Program-made: the position numbers and the translations under genes
From: Bosea sp. Tri-49
GTDB taxonomy: Bacteria > Pseudomonadota > Alphaproteobacteria > Rhizobiales > Beijerinckiaceae
Reading direction: 5' to 3'
Assembly (NCBI RefSeq): GCF_003952665.1
Contig: NZ_CP017946.1
Span: forward strand, 2,976,001-3,040,000
Length of the DNA stretch: 64,000 nucleotides
In this document: positions 28,364 through 37,101 of the stretch, in pieces
Layout: each line of letters starts with the position of its first letter
Position numbering within the stretch: position 1 is the stretch's first letter
The notes under the pieces: generated by a model
Told to the model about the DNA's origin: nothing
What the model saw: the letters and a program-made list of their open reading frames with translations, nothing else
Databases searched by the model: none

Positions 28364-30133
28364 TCAGCCGCCATCCTTCTTCGGCTCGGCCGCATTGGCC
28401 GAGGGTCCCGGATCCTCGAGACCCTTCTCGATCTTGCGCTGGATCCGGGTGAGATCCTCGGGTTCCGGTCCGAGGTCGCGGGCATAGTTCCACTGGAAGC
28501 GCGCCTCGAGATAGCGCCCGGTCTTCCAGTAGACGTCGCCGAGATGGTCGTTGATCACCGGATCCGAGGGGCGCAGCTCCATCGCCTTCTCGAGTTCCGT
28601 CACCGCCTCGTCATAGCGGCCGAGGCGGTAATGCGCCCAGCCGAGCGAGTCGATGATGTAGCCGTCGCGCGGCCTGAGCTCGACAGCGCGGCGCAGCATG
28701 CCGAGCGCCTCCTCGAGCTTGAGGTTCTGGTCGACCAGCGAATAGCCGAGATAGTTGAGCACGAGCGCACGCTCGCGGCTCAGCGCCTCCGGCATCAGCT
28801 CCAGCGCCTTGCGCAGATCGGCCTCGGCCTGGGGCCATTTCTTGGTGCGCTCATAGGCGATGCCGCGCGAATAGAGCAGATCCCAATTTGAGCGGCCGGG
28901 CGTGCCGAGCTTGGCGACCGCCTTGTCATAGGTCGCGGCCGCCTCCTCGAAGCGCTTGCGCGAGCGGTAGATGTTGCCGAGCGCGGAGATGGCGTCGACG
29001 TCTTCCGGCCGCGCCGTGATGATCCCCTCGAGATGCTTGACCGCTTCCTCGGTCTTGCCGAGCTGCTCGAGGCCAAGCCCGATCTGGATGTCGGCGACCG
29101 GCCGCAGCGGCGAATTCTCCGGCATGCGCCGGTAGACCTGGACCGCATCCTCGGTCTGCTTGGCGCGCTCGAGGATATCGGCCAGCGTCAGCACGGCGAG
29201 GTCGTGGCCGGGGTCGAGATAAGCTGCAAAGCGCAGATAGAGCAGCGCGGTCGCCTCGTCGCCCTGCAGAATACCGGCGCTGGCGAGGCCGTAGAGCACC
29301 TCGGCCGCGCCTTGCTGGGTGTTGCCGACGATACGCTGCAGCGGCTCCTTGCTGCTGATCTTGGCGATGGCGTCGCGCACCACCGGATGGTTCGGGCGCA
29401 CACGCTGCTCGAAATCGTTCAGCGTCGCCAAGGCCGCGTCGCTGTCGCCGGCGCGCGCCTGCTGGCGGGCCCAGAGATCGACGAGGCGCAGATTGGTCTT
29501 CTCGGCGTCATAGGCCGCCTTGAGTCGGCGATTCGCGTCGTTGCGGCGGCCGGCGATGTCGAGGATCAGCCCGGCATGGAAGTCGCGGAAGCGGTCGAAG
29601 GTCGCTTCGCCCTTGAGGCGGTCGAGCGTCTCAAGCGCGCGATTTGTCTCGCCGGAGCCGGAATAGGCCCAGGCGGCAAGCAGAGTCGCGGTGATGTCGG
29701 CGGAGCGGCCGCGGCCACCGCGCTGCAACTGGGTGCGGGCCGCGGCATAGTTCTTCTGCTTCAGCGCGCGGACGCCGAGCGCCAGCTGGGCGAGACCGTT
29801 GGTGGCATCGCGCTGGATCAGCTTCTCGGCGGCGCGGAAGGTCTCGTTCATCGCGCCGTCGGCGAGGAAGGCGACGAAGCCGCGCTCGAGCAATTCACTG
29901 TTCTGCGGATCGTTCTTGATCGCCTCGCGCAGATAGATCGAGGCTGCGCCGAGATCGCGGGCAGAGCCAGCGACAACGGCCGCCAGATAATTGCCTTCGA
30001 GACTCTCGGCAGGCTCGAACTTGTCGACTGGGCGCGCCTGCGCGAGCGCCGGCATGGCGACGTGCAGCCCAGCGATAAACGCAAGCATAAGAGCGGCGCT
30101 ACGGCCGTCGATCTGAAACGTCACGTCCACCAT
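28364..30133 (-). CDS. Exported TPR-repeat protein
   Basis: 589 residues. The N-terminus has a hydrophobic segment ending GLHVAMPALAQA, a likely signal peptide. The rest is a chain of TPR units; the clearest are near the C-terminus (LGWAHYRLGRYDEAVTELEK and LGDVYWKTGRYLEARFQWNY). TPR solenoids are protein-binding scaffolds, and related proteins sit upstream of ispE across Rhizobiales. A role in envelope assembly is possible but not shown. Confidence 0.85.
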   Translation of the reverse strand: MVDVTFQIDGRSAALMLAFIAGLHVAMPALAQARPVDKFEPAESLEGNYLAAVVAGSARDLGAASIYLREAIKNDPQNSELLERGFVAFLADGAMNETFRAAEKLIQRDATNGLAQLALGVRALKQKNYAAARTQLQRGGRGRSADITATLLAAWAYSGSGETNRALETLDRLKGEATFDRFRDFHAGLILDIAGRRNDANRRLKAAYDAEKTNLRLVDLWARQQARAGDSDAALATLNDFEQRVRPNHPVVRDAIAKISSKEPLQRIVGNTQQGAAEVLYGLASAGILQGDEATALLYLRFAAYLDPGHDLAVLTLADILERAKQTEDAVQVYRRMPENSPLRPVADIQIGLGLEQLGKTEEAVKHLEGIITARPEDVDAISALGNIYRSRKRFEEAAATYDKAVAKLGTPGRSNWDLLYSRGIAYERTKKWPQAEADLRKALELMPEALSRERALVLNYLGYSLVDQNLKLEEALGMLRRAVELRPRDGYIIDSLGWAHYRLGRYDEAVTELEKAMELRPSDPVINDHLGDVYWKTGRYLEARFQWNYARDLGPEPEDLTRIQRKIEKGLEDPGPSANAAEPKKDGG

Positions 30134-30287
30134 TCTCCCTCGGTCCGCCCCGGCTGCCGGGAACTGGTCCGTAGACGGGACCGTGACCTGAACGATTAGG
30201 CCGCCAACATGGCCGTTTCCGGGCTGCGCGACAAGTCCAGCATCGCGGTTGCAGCATCGCTGTCACGCTCACGTGAAAAGCGCGATC

Positions 30288-30303
30288 CGCCGCTATAGCG
30301 GCG
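30288..30303. promoter_or_regulatory. 16-bp perfect palindrome in a divergent promoter region
   Basis: CGCCGCTATAGCGGCG is a perfect palindrome in the 255-nt space between the divergent TPR and small lipoprotein genes. It could be a dimeric-regulator site. No matching copy was noticed elsewhere in the window. Confidence 0.4.
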
Positions 30304-30347
30304 TCGACAGCATAGATTTCCGTAAGGCAAATCGGCATAGGATTGCG

Positions 30348-30369
30348 TCGTCGCGGATATTCGCGACGA
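30348..30369 (+). other. 8-bp inverted repeat before the small lipoprotein gene
   Basis: TCGTCGCG (30348-30355) and CGCGACGA (30362-30369) flank the six bases GATATT. The repeat ends 19 nt before the ATG and could be an operator or a leader hairpin. Confidence 0.4.
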
Positions 30370-30388
30370 TTCGTTTAGGACACTTCAA

Positions 30389-30499
30389 ATGAAGAAGGTC
30401 TCGCTCGCGCTCGCTGCTGTCCTGACGCTTGCCGGCATTGCCGGCGGCTGCGCCACCAAGGAGCCGGAGAAGCCCGCTCCCGTCGTCCGCAAGGGCTGA
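30389..30499 (+). CDS. Small putative lipoprotein (36 aa)
   Basis: MKKVSLALAAVLTLAGIAGG precedes CATKEP and the end APVVRKG. AGGA lies eight bases before the ATG. The peptide has a basic n-region, a hydrophobic core and a Cys at position 21 in an AGGC context, which is a weak lipobox because the -3 residue is Ala. The mature peptide would be only 16 residues, Lys/Pro/Glu-rich. Such mini-lipoproteins are easily missed. Function unknown. Confidence 0.65.
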   Translation: MKKVSLALAAVLTLAGIAGGCATKEPEKPAPVVRKG

Positions 30500-30526
30500 T
30501 TCACCGCCTCTTCCGGCGTCAACAAA

Positions 30527-30558
30527 AAGGCCGCGCCGGATCCGTCCGTCGCGGCCTT
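30527..30558 (-). terminator. Intrinsic terminator of the ETF-QO gene
   Basis: AAGGCCGCG (30527-30535) pairs with CGCGGCCTT (30550-30558). On the minus strand the stem is followed by TTTTTGTT, giving a good terminator 28 nt after the ETF-QO stop. The plus-strand tail is poorer, so it ends the small lipoprotein transcript less efficiently. Confidence 0.8.
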
Positions 30559-30585
30559 AATCTTTGATGACAATATCGAATACTG

Positions 30586-32265
30586 TCACATATTCGAGTA
30601 ATTCGGGCCGCCCGCGCCTTCCGGCACCGTCCAGGTGATGTTCTGGGCCGGGTCCTTGATGTCGCAGGTCTTGCAGTGCACGCAGTTCTGCGCGTTGATC
30701 ACGAAGCGCGGCAGCGACTGTTTCTCGGGATCGGCGTAAACCACCTCGTAGACGCCCGCCGGACAGTAGAGCCGCGCCGGTTCGCCATAAATCGGCAGGT
30801 TCTGCAGCACCGGCACGTTGGGATCGGTCAGCTTCAGATGCGCCGGCTGGTCTTCCTCGTGATTCGTCGCCGAGAGGAAGACCGAGGAGAGCTTGTCGAA
30901 GGAAATCTTGCCGTCGGGCTTCGGATAAACGATCGGCTTGACCATGCCGATCGGCTTCAGCGTGGCATGGTCGGGCTTGCCGTGCTTCAGCGTGCCGAAG
31001 GGCGACCAGCCGAAGAGCTGGTTCAGCCACATGTCGATGCCGCCGAGCGCGACGCCGCCGAGCGTGCCGAGCTTCGACCAGAGCGGCTTGACGTTGCGCA
31101 CCAGCTTGAGGTCGCGCCCGATCTCGGACGAGCGCCAGCTCTCCTCGATGCCGTCAACCATGTCATGGGAGCGGCTGGCAGCCAGCGCCGGCACGAGATG
31201 CTCGGCCGCCAGCATGCCCGACAGGATGGCGTTGTGGCTGCCCTTGATGCGCGGAACGTTGACGAAGCCGGCCGAGCAGCCGATCAGCGCCCCGCCCGGG
31301 AAGGTCAGCTTCGGCACCGACTGCCAACCGCCTTCGGTGATAGCACGCGAGCCGTAGGAGAGGCGCTTGGCCCCCTCAAAGACGTCGCGGATCATCGGAT
31401 GGGTCTTGAAGCGCTGGAACTCGTCGAAGGGCGAGAGCGTCGGATTCGTATAGTTGAGGTGGACGACGAAGCCGACCGAAACCAGATTGTCGTCGAAATG
31501 GTAGAGGAAGGAGCCGCCGCCGGTCGACATGTCGAGCGGCCAGCCGAAGGAGTGCTGCACCAGCCCCTTCTTGAACTTCTCCGGCTTGACCTGCCAGATC
31601 TCCTTGAGGCCGATGCCATATTTCTGCGGCTCGCGACCTTCATCCAGAGCGAAGCGCCTGATCGCGATCTTGGAGAGCGAGCCACGCGCGCCCTCGCCGA
31701 GCAAGGTGTAGCGGCCGCGCAATTCCATGCCGCGGGTGAAGCGCTCGGAGACGGTGCCGTCCTTGGCGATGCCCATGTCGCCGGTGGCGATGCCGGCAAC
31801 CGAGCCGTCTTCGTTGAACAGCAGTTCGGCGGCAGCGAAGCCTGGATAGATCTCGACGCCGAGCGCCTCGGCGCGGGCCGCGAGGTAGCGTGCGACCAGG
31901 CCGAGCGAGCCGACGAAGTTGCCGTGATTGTTCATCAGCTTCGGCATCGCAAAATTCGGCAGGCGCGCGCCGCCGGCCGGGCCGAGGAAATAGAAGACGT
32001 CCTCGCTGACTTCGGTATGGAGCGGGCGCGCCTCGTCCTGGCGCCAGTCGGGCAGGAGCTTGTCGAGGCCAATCGGATCGATGACCGCGCCGGAGAGGAT
32101 GTGCGCGCCAACCTCGGAGCCCTTCTCGACCACGACGACCGAGATCGCCTCGTCGAGCTGTTTCAGCCGGATCGCGGCCGCGAGCCCGGCCGGGCCGGCG
32201 CCGACGATGACGACGTCATAGTCCATGCTCTCGCGCGGCGTGCTCTGTGCTTCCTTCAGATCCAT
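30586..32265 (-). CDS. Electron transfer flavoprotein-ubiquinone oxidoreductase
   Basis: 559 residues from the ATG at 32265, which has GGAGG nine bases upstream; the GTG at 32277 lies inside that site and is rejected. The FAD-binding GAGPAG is at 22-27, and KGSEVGAHILSGAVIDP follows. The C-terminal ferredoxin-like 4Fe-4S site has Cys at 528, 531 and 534 (NCVHCKTCDIKDP), plus the fourth Cys in YCPAGVYE. It passes electrons from reduced ETF, and so from acyl-CoA dehydrogenases such as the one at 7.2 kb, to ubiquinone at the inner membrane. Confidence 0.95.
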   Translation of the reverse strand: MDLKEAQSTPRESMDYDVVIVGAGPAGLAAAIRLKQLDEAISVVVVEKGSEVGAHILSGAVIDPIGLDKLLPDWRQDEARPLHTEVSEDVFYFLGPAGGARLPNFAMPKLMNNHGNFVGSLGLVARYLAARAEALGVEIYPGFAAAELLFNEDGSVAGIATGDMGIAKDGTVSERFTRGMELRGRYTLLGEGARGSLSKIAIRRFALDEGREPQKYGIGLKEIWQVKPEKFKKGLVQHSFGWPLDMSTGGGSFLYHFDDNLVSVGFVVHLNYTNPTLSPFDEFQRFKTHPMIRDVFEGAKRLSYGSRAITEGGWQSVPKLTFPGGALIGCSAGFVNVPRIKGSHNAILSGMLAAEHLVPALAASRSHDMVDGIEESWRSSEIGRDLKLVRNVKPLWSKLGTLGGVALGGIDMWLNQLFGWSPFGTLKHGKPDHATLKPIGMVKPIVYPKPDGKISFDKLSSVFLSATNHEEDQPAHLKLTDPNVPVLQNLPIYGEPARLYCPAGVYEVVYADPEKQSLPRFVINAQNCVHCKTCDIKDPAQNITWTVPEGAGGPNYSNM

Positions 32266-32438
32266 GCTGCCCTCCACCCCGCGCCGCTTATATGTCGTTA
32301 GATAGTTTATATATGAACTATCTCGATCACCCCGCCAAGCCGCGGGGCTGATTGGAATTCCTCTATCCGGGGCTCCCGGTTATTTTGCAACAGCGAACGG
32401 GCTCGCTTCGTTCCGTGCGGCGCGGTATTCTGTCGCCC

Positions 32439-33245
32439 ATGTCCTTCGACGCCGCCTCCGCAGCCGAACTGATCGCCTGGTACGCCGAGATGGGCGTGAC
32501 GGAAGCGCTCGACGAGACGCCGCACGACCATTTCGCAGCTGCACCCGAGCCGGCGCGACAGCCTGTCGCACGCCTCGTGACGTCCTCCCAACAGGCAACC
32601 GCGCGCCCGGCGGCAGCGGCCCCGGCGCCGCCGGACGAAGCAGCCCTGTCGGCCCGGGCGCTGGCGCGCGAAGCGACGACGCTGGACGAGCTCAAGGCGG
32701 CACTCGCCAGCTTCGAAGGCTGCCCGCTCAAGGCCTCGGCGAAGAGCCTCGTCTTCGCCGACGGCAATCCGGGCGGGAAGGTGATGGTCGTCGGCGAGGC
32801 GCCGGGCGCCGACGAGGACCGCGCCGGCCTGCCCTTCGTCGGCCGATCCGGCCAATTGCTCGACCGGATGCTGGCGGCGATCGGGCTCAACCGGCAGGAG
32901 CATGTCTACATCGCCAACCTCCTGCCCTGGCGTCCGCCCGGCAACCGCACGCCGACGCCGCAGGAGGTCGCGATCTGCCTGCCGTTCATCCAGCGCCAGA
33001 TCGAGCTCGCCGATCCCGACATCCTGGTCTGCATCGGCGGCCCCTCGGCGCAAGGGCTGCTCGGCGTCTCCGGCATCCTGGCCTCGCGCGGCCGCTGGCG
33101 GGAATACGATACCGGCACGCGCGTGATCCGGGCGATCGCGACGCTGCACCCGGCCTATCTGTTGCGCCAGCCCCTGCAGAAGCGCCTGGCCTGGCGCGAT
33201 CTGCGGGCACTCAAGGCGGCACTCGACGCGATGACACAGCGCTGA
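32439..33245 (+). CDS. Uracil-DNA glycosylase, family 4-like (Fe-S type)
   Basis: 268 residues from the ATG at 32439. A variable Ala/Pro-rich N-terminal region is followed by a catalytic domain with VVGEAPGADEDRAGLPFVGR (motif A, about 117-136), NLLPWRPPGNRTPTPQE, and TLHPAYLLRQ (motif B). It removes uracil from DNA. Family 4 enzymes carry four Fe-S Cys, the first two as CxxC; here only FEGCPLK (Cys95) is present at that place, with later Cys in EVAICLP and DILVCIG. The same single-Cys form seems common in Rhizobiales, so it may be functional. Confidence 0.88.
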   Translation: MSFDAASAAELIAWYAEMGVTEALDETPHDHFAAAPEPARQPVARLVTSSQQATARPAAAAPAPPDEAALSARALAREATTLDELKAALASFEGCPLKASAKSLVFADGNPGGKVMVVGEAPGADEDRAGLPFVGRSGQLLDRMLAAIGLNRQEHVYIANLLPWRPPGNRTPTPQEVAICLPFIQRQIELADPDILVCIGGPSAQGLLGVSGILASRGRWREYDTGTRVIRAIATLHPAYLLRQPLQKRLAWRDLRALKAALDAMTQR

Positions 33246-33532
33246 AGCCTTCGAGCGCTCCCTGGAAGGCACGGAAGGGAGGCCCGCTGAGCCATGCATG
33301 CGTGGCGTTGCCCTGCGTGATTGACAGGGCGCAAGGCTCTGCTAGCCGTAACGTCATGTCCGTTTCCACCCTGACGACCGCTGCCCGACGTCGATGCTGC
33401 ACCATCGCGCAGCGTGGCGCATATGTTTGGCGACGACGATACTGAGCTGACTGCCCGGTCGTAGATCCCTCCAAGCATTCCGCAATCTGCCAGCTTCGCG
33501 CGGCGGGTTTTTTGTTGTCTCGGGACACGAGC

Positions 33533-34390
33533 ATGACCTCAGCACAATCATTGTATTTCCGGCCTGCCGACATGCAGGACGTCGCGGCGATCCGCGATCT
33601 TGTTCGGGCCGCCTACGCGAAATGGGTGCCCGTGATCGGGCGAGAGACGCAGCCCATGACTGCCGACTATCGGCTTGCTGTCGCGCGGCATGACTTCGCG
33701 CTCCTGTATGACGGGGATGAGCTTGTTGGCCTGATCGAGACCATCGACAAGGGTGATCACATCTGGATCGAGAACATCGCCGTCGCGCCGGATCAGCAAG
33801 GGCGAGGACTCGGCCGCCGCTTGCTGGCCTATGCCGAAAGCCTCGCCTTGCGTGCGGGCTACGCCCAGCTGCGCCTGCTGACGAACGCAGCTTTCCAATC
33901 GAATGTGACGCTTTACCAAGCGGCCGACTACGCCGTGACAAGCACCGAACCGTTCATGGGCGGCACAACCGTCTACATGACCAAAATGCTGGGCGTAACA
34001 GCCCCAACGAGCGTGAAGATCACGCTCAAGGCGTTGGCGGGGGACTATGCCATCGCGCGCTTGCAGAATGACGCTCCCATTCCGCCCTGGGCTGATGGCG
34101 ATGGTTTCGTCAGCATAAGCCGCACCGATGACGAGCTATCCATCGTGTGCCTGAGGGAACGTGTTCCTGACGGCACCCAGATCGACGCTGGCTGGACCTG
34201 CTTCAAGTTTCAGGGGCCATTCGCCTTCGGTCAGGCTGGCATCGTGCTTTCGGTGGTTCAGCCGCTGTCGACAAATGGCATGGGCATCTTCGTCGTGTCG
34301 ACCTTCGACGGCGATCATCTGCTCGTGAAGGAAGCCGACGCCGAAAAGGCGCGCTCCACCCTGCTCCGAGCCGGTCATTCGCTGGTCTGA
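33533..34390 (+). CDS. GNAT acetyltransferase fused to a C-terminal ACT (CASTOR-like) domain
   Basis: 285 residues in two parts. Residues 1-150 are a GNAT domain (LYFRPADMQDVAAIRDLV; IENIAVAPDQQGRGLGRRLL with the acetyl-CoA loop QGRGLG; NVTLYQAADYAV). Residues about 158-285 are an ACT_7-like domain (GDYAIARLQNDAPIPPWADG; FVSISRTDDELSIVC; GIFVVSTFDGDHLLVKEADA). ACT domains of this sort bind amino acids, so an amino-acid-gated acetyltransferase is a reasonable inference. There is no stop or frameshift between the parts. The ATG at 33533 is preferred to a TTG at 33512. The gene looks monocistronic. Confidence 0.85.
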   Translation: MTSAQSLYFRPADMQDVAAIRDLVRAAYAKWVPVIGRETQPMTADYRLAVARHDFALLYDGDELVGLIETIDKGDHIWIENIAVAPDQQGRGLGRRLLAYAESLALRAGYAQLRLLTNAAFQSNVTLYQAADYAVTSTEPFMGGTTVYMTKMLGVTAPTSVKITLKALAGDYAIARLQNDAPIPPWADGDGFVSISRTDDELSIVCLRERVPDGTQIDAGWTCFKFQGPFAFGQAGIVLSVVQPLSTNGMGIFVVSTFDGDHLLVKEADAEKARSTLLRAGHSLV

Positions 34391-34516
34391 ACGAGAGCAG
34401 GAGCAACGCTGCACCAACCGTCGCTCTCGACGCGCTTTGACGCAGCGGCGCGATGCCACTGCGTCACCACCGACGGCTGCCCTGTCGCATCGGCTTGATT
34501 ATTCCGTGTGCAAAGT

Positions 34517-34541
34517 AGACCCTGCAACCGGCAGGGTCTTT
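34517..34541 (+). terminator. Hairpin with short T-tail upstream of cydA
   Basis: AGACCCTGC (34517-34525) and GCAGGGTCT (34531-34539), loop AACCG, followed by only TT(C). It may end the GNAT-ACT transcript or lie in the cydA leader, 40 nt before its start. Confidence 0.45.
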
Positions 34542-34580
34542 CGGCCATGACGTTCGTGGCCGGTACGCCGGAGCGATGCG

Positions 34581-36011
34581 ATGGAAATCGACGCCTTTCT
34601 GCTGTCCCGCATCCAGTTCGCCTTCACGATTTCCTTCCACATCGTCTTCCCGGCCTTCACGATCGGGCTGTCGGCCTATATCGCGACGCTGCTTGGCCTG
34701 TGGCTGAAGACCGGCGACCAGAAGTTCCATCTCCTCGCCCGCTTCTGGACCAAGATCTTCGCGGTCTCCTTCGCCATGGGCGTGGTCTCCGGCATCGTGC
34801 TCTCCTACCAGTTCGGCACGAACTGGAGCCGGTTCTCGGCGGTCACCGGCAATGTGCTGGGCCCGCTGATCGGCTACGAGGTGCTCAGCGCCTTCTTCCT
34901 CGAGGCCTCCTTCCTCGGCGTGCTGCTCTTCGGCTGGAAGCGGGTGCCGCCTTGGCTGCACTTCCTGTCGGCCATCATCGTCGCCGGCGGCACGGCGCTG
35001 TCGGGTTTCTGGATCCTGTCGGCCAATAGCTGGATGCAGTATCCGGTCGGGCACGAGGTCCGCGACGGTATCGTCTACCCCGTCGACTGGATGAAGATCG
35101 TCTTCAGCCCGACCTTTCCGCTGCGCTACGCGCACATGATGACGGCGGCCTATCTCACGACCGCCTTCGTGGTGCTGGCGACCGGCGCACGTCATCTGCT
35201 CGCTGGCCACCGCACCGAATCGGCCAGGACGATGGTGCGGATGGCAATCCTGATGATCGCGCTGACCGCACCGCTGCAGGCTGTCATCGGCGACTTCCAC
35301 GGCAAGCAGACCGCGATCTACCAGCCGGCCAAGCTCGCTGCGATCGAGGCGCACTGGGATTCGTCCAAGCCCGGCGCGCTCGTCCTGTTCGCCTGGCCGG
35401 ACGAGAAGGCCGAGCTCAACCGCTTCGAGATCGCGATCCCCGGCGTCGCCAGCCTGCTTACCCATGGCAGCATGGACGCCCTGTTCAAGAGCCTGAAGGA
35501 CTTCCCGCGGGAGGACCGCCCGCCGGTGCTGGTCCCCTTCTTCGGCTTCCGGCTGATGGTCGGGCTCGGCACGCTGATGATCCTGTTCGGCTGGGTCGGA
35601 GCCTGGCTCTGGTGGCGCGGCCGCATCTTCGAGTCGCAGCGCTGGCTCTGGCTCGCCCAGTACACTTGGCCTGCCGGCTTCGTCGCCATTCTCGCCGGCT
35701 GGTTCGTCACCGAGGTCGGGCGCCAGCCCTGGGTCGCCACCGGCATCCTGCGCTCCAAGGATGCGGTCTCGCCGATCACCACCGCCGAGGTCGCGATCTC
35801 GCTGGCGCTGTTCGTCTTCGTCTACTGCGTCGTGTTCACCGCCGGCATCCTCCTGATCAACCGCCTGATCGCCAAGGGACCCGACGAGATCAGCCATGAG
35901 GACCCGCCCGAGCAGCCCTCGAAGCGGCCGCTGAAGGCAGCGCAGGCACCGGCCTCGGCGATCTTCGGCGACGGCCATCCCGGCGACGACAAGATCCAGC
36001 CGGCGAGCTGA
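34581..36011 (+). CDS. cydA: Cytochrome bd-type ubiquinol oxidase subunit I (CIO type)
   Basis: 476 residues, nine membrane helices. The first helix region, LLSRIQFAFTISFHIVFPAF, carries the His ligand expected for a b-type heme. GRQPW, typical of subunit I, occurs in TEVGRQPWVATGIL. The Q-loop (about residues 250-310) is short, as in the cyanide-insensitive oxidase (CIO/CioA) branch rather than E. coli CydA. The enzyme oxidises ubiquinol and reduces O2 to water without proton pumping. It starts cydAB; no FNR box with both half-sites was found upstream. Confidence 0.92.
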   Translation: MEIDAFLLSRIQFAFTISFHIVFPAFTIGLSAYIATLLGLWLKTGDQKFHLLARFWTKIFAVSFAMGVVSGIVLSYQFGTNWSRFSAVTGNVLGPLIGYEVLSAFFLEASFLGVLLFGWKRVPPWLHFLSAIIVAGGTALSGFWILSANSWMQYPVGHEVRDGIVYPVDWMKIVFSPTFPLRYAHMMTAAYLTTAFVVLATGARHLLAGHRTESARTMVRMAILMIALTAPLQAVIGDFHGKQTAIYQPAKLAAIEAHWDSSKPGALVLFAWPDEKAELNRFEIAIPGVASLLTHGSMDALFKSLKDFPREDRPPVLVPFFGFRLMVGLGTLMILFGWVGAWLWWRGRIFESQRWLWLAQYTWPAGFVAILAGWFVTEVGRQPWVATGILRSKDAVSPITTAEVAISLALFVFVYCVVFTAGILLINRLIAKGPDEISHEDPPEQPSKRPLKAAQAPASAIFGDGHPGDDKIQPAS

Positions 36012-36023
36012 GGAGAACCTAAG

Positions 36024-37028
36024 ATGGAATGGTATCTCCCCGTGATCTGGGCCGGGCTGATCGGCACCGCCGTGATGCTCTATGTCGTGCTGGATGGTTT
36101 CGACCTCGGCATCGCCATCCTGTTCCCGACGACCGGGGACGAGGGCGAGCGCGACCAGATGATGAACTCGGTCGCGCCGTTCTGGGACGGCAACGAGACC
36201 TGGCTGGTGCTCGGCGGCGCCGGCCTCTGGGTCGCGTTCCCGCTGGCCTATTCCGTGATCATGCCGGCCTTGTATCTGCCGGTGACGCTGATGCTGCTGT
36301 CGCTGATCTTCCGCGGCGTCGCCTTCGAGTTCCGCTGGGTGGCAAAGCCGAAGCACCGGATCTGGGATCTGGCCTTCTGGCTCGGCTCCACGACCGCCGC
36401 CTTCTCCCAGGGCGTCATCCTCGGCGGGCTGATCCAGGGCATCAAGGTCGCCGACAGGCAGTTCGCCGGCGGCCCGTTCGACTGGCTGACACCCTTTACG
36501 CTGATGTGCGGCGCCGGCGTCGTCGTCGGCTATGCCCTGCTCGGCGCAACCTGGCTGGTCTTCAAGACGGAAGGGCCGGTGGCCGATCGCGCCCGCCGCC
36601 AGGCCAAGACGTTGCTGCTCTGCCTGCTCGCCTTCGCCGCGCTGGTCTCGCTCTGGACGCCCTACGCCCATCCGCGTATCGCCGAGCGCTGGTTCACGCC
36701 CTCGAACCTCCTGCTGCTCTGGCCGTTCCCGGTGCTGACCGCCTTCTGCGGCTACATGGCCTGGAAACGGCTCCACGGAGCGCATGAGTTCACGCCCTTC
36801 GCCTTCACCATCGCGATCTTCCTGCTCTGTTTCCTCGGGCTCGCGATTTCGAACTACCCGTATCTGGTGCCGCCGAGCCTGACGATCTGGGACACGGCGG
36901 CGGCGCCGTCCTCGCATGTCTTCGTGCTGATCGGCGTGACCTTCCTCCTGCCGATGATCCTGTTCTACACGGCCTTCGTGTACTGGACCTTCCGCGGCAA
37001 GGTGAAAGCCGATGCCGGGTATCATTGA
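36024..37028 (+). CDS. cydB: Cytochrome bd-type ubiquinol oxidase subunit II (CIO type)
   Basis: 334 residues with eight to nine membrane helices. The family opening MEWYLPVIWAGLIGTAVMLY leads into VLDGFDLGIAILFP, and WDGNETWLVLGGAGLWVAFP is highly characteristic. It partners CydA; both are needed for the oxidase. GAGGAGA lies about eight bases upstream and the gap from cydA is 12 nt. No cydX-like peptide was seen after it. Confidence 0.94.
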   Translation: MEWYLPVIWAGLIGTAVMLYVVLDGFDLGIAILFPTTGDEGERDQMMNSVAPFWDGNETWLVLGGAGLWVAFPLAYSVIMPALYLPVTLMLLSLIFRGVAFEFRWVAKPKHRIWDLAFWLGSTTAAFSQGVILGGLIQGIKVADRQFAGGPFDWLTPFTLMCGAGVVVGYALLGATWLVFKTEGPVADRARRQAKTLLLCLLAFAALVSLWTPYAHPRIAERWFTPSNLLLLWPFPVLTAFCGYMAWKRLHGAHEFTPFAFTIAIFLLCFLGLAISNYPYLVPPSLTIWDTAAAPSSHVFVLIGVTFLLPMILFYTAFVYWTFRGKVKADAGYH

Positions 37029-37101
37029 GCACCTCTGCCGCGGGACTTGAGTTCCGCCGCCGCGTCGCGGACATTGGCGAGGCTGCAACAAGGGTTCGCG
37101 C

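Noticed and set aside
34495..34508. An FNR box upstream of cydA
   Set aside because: TTGAT is present at 34495-34499 but the matching ATCAA half-site after four bases is absent.
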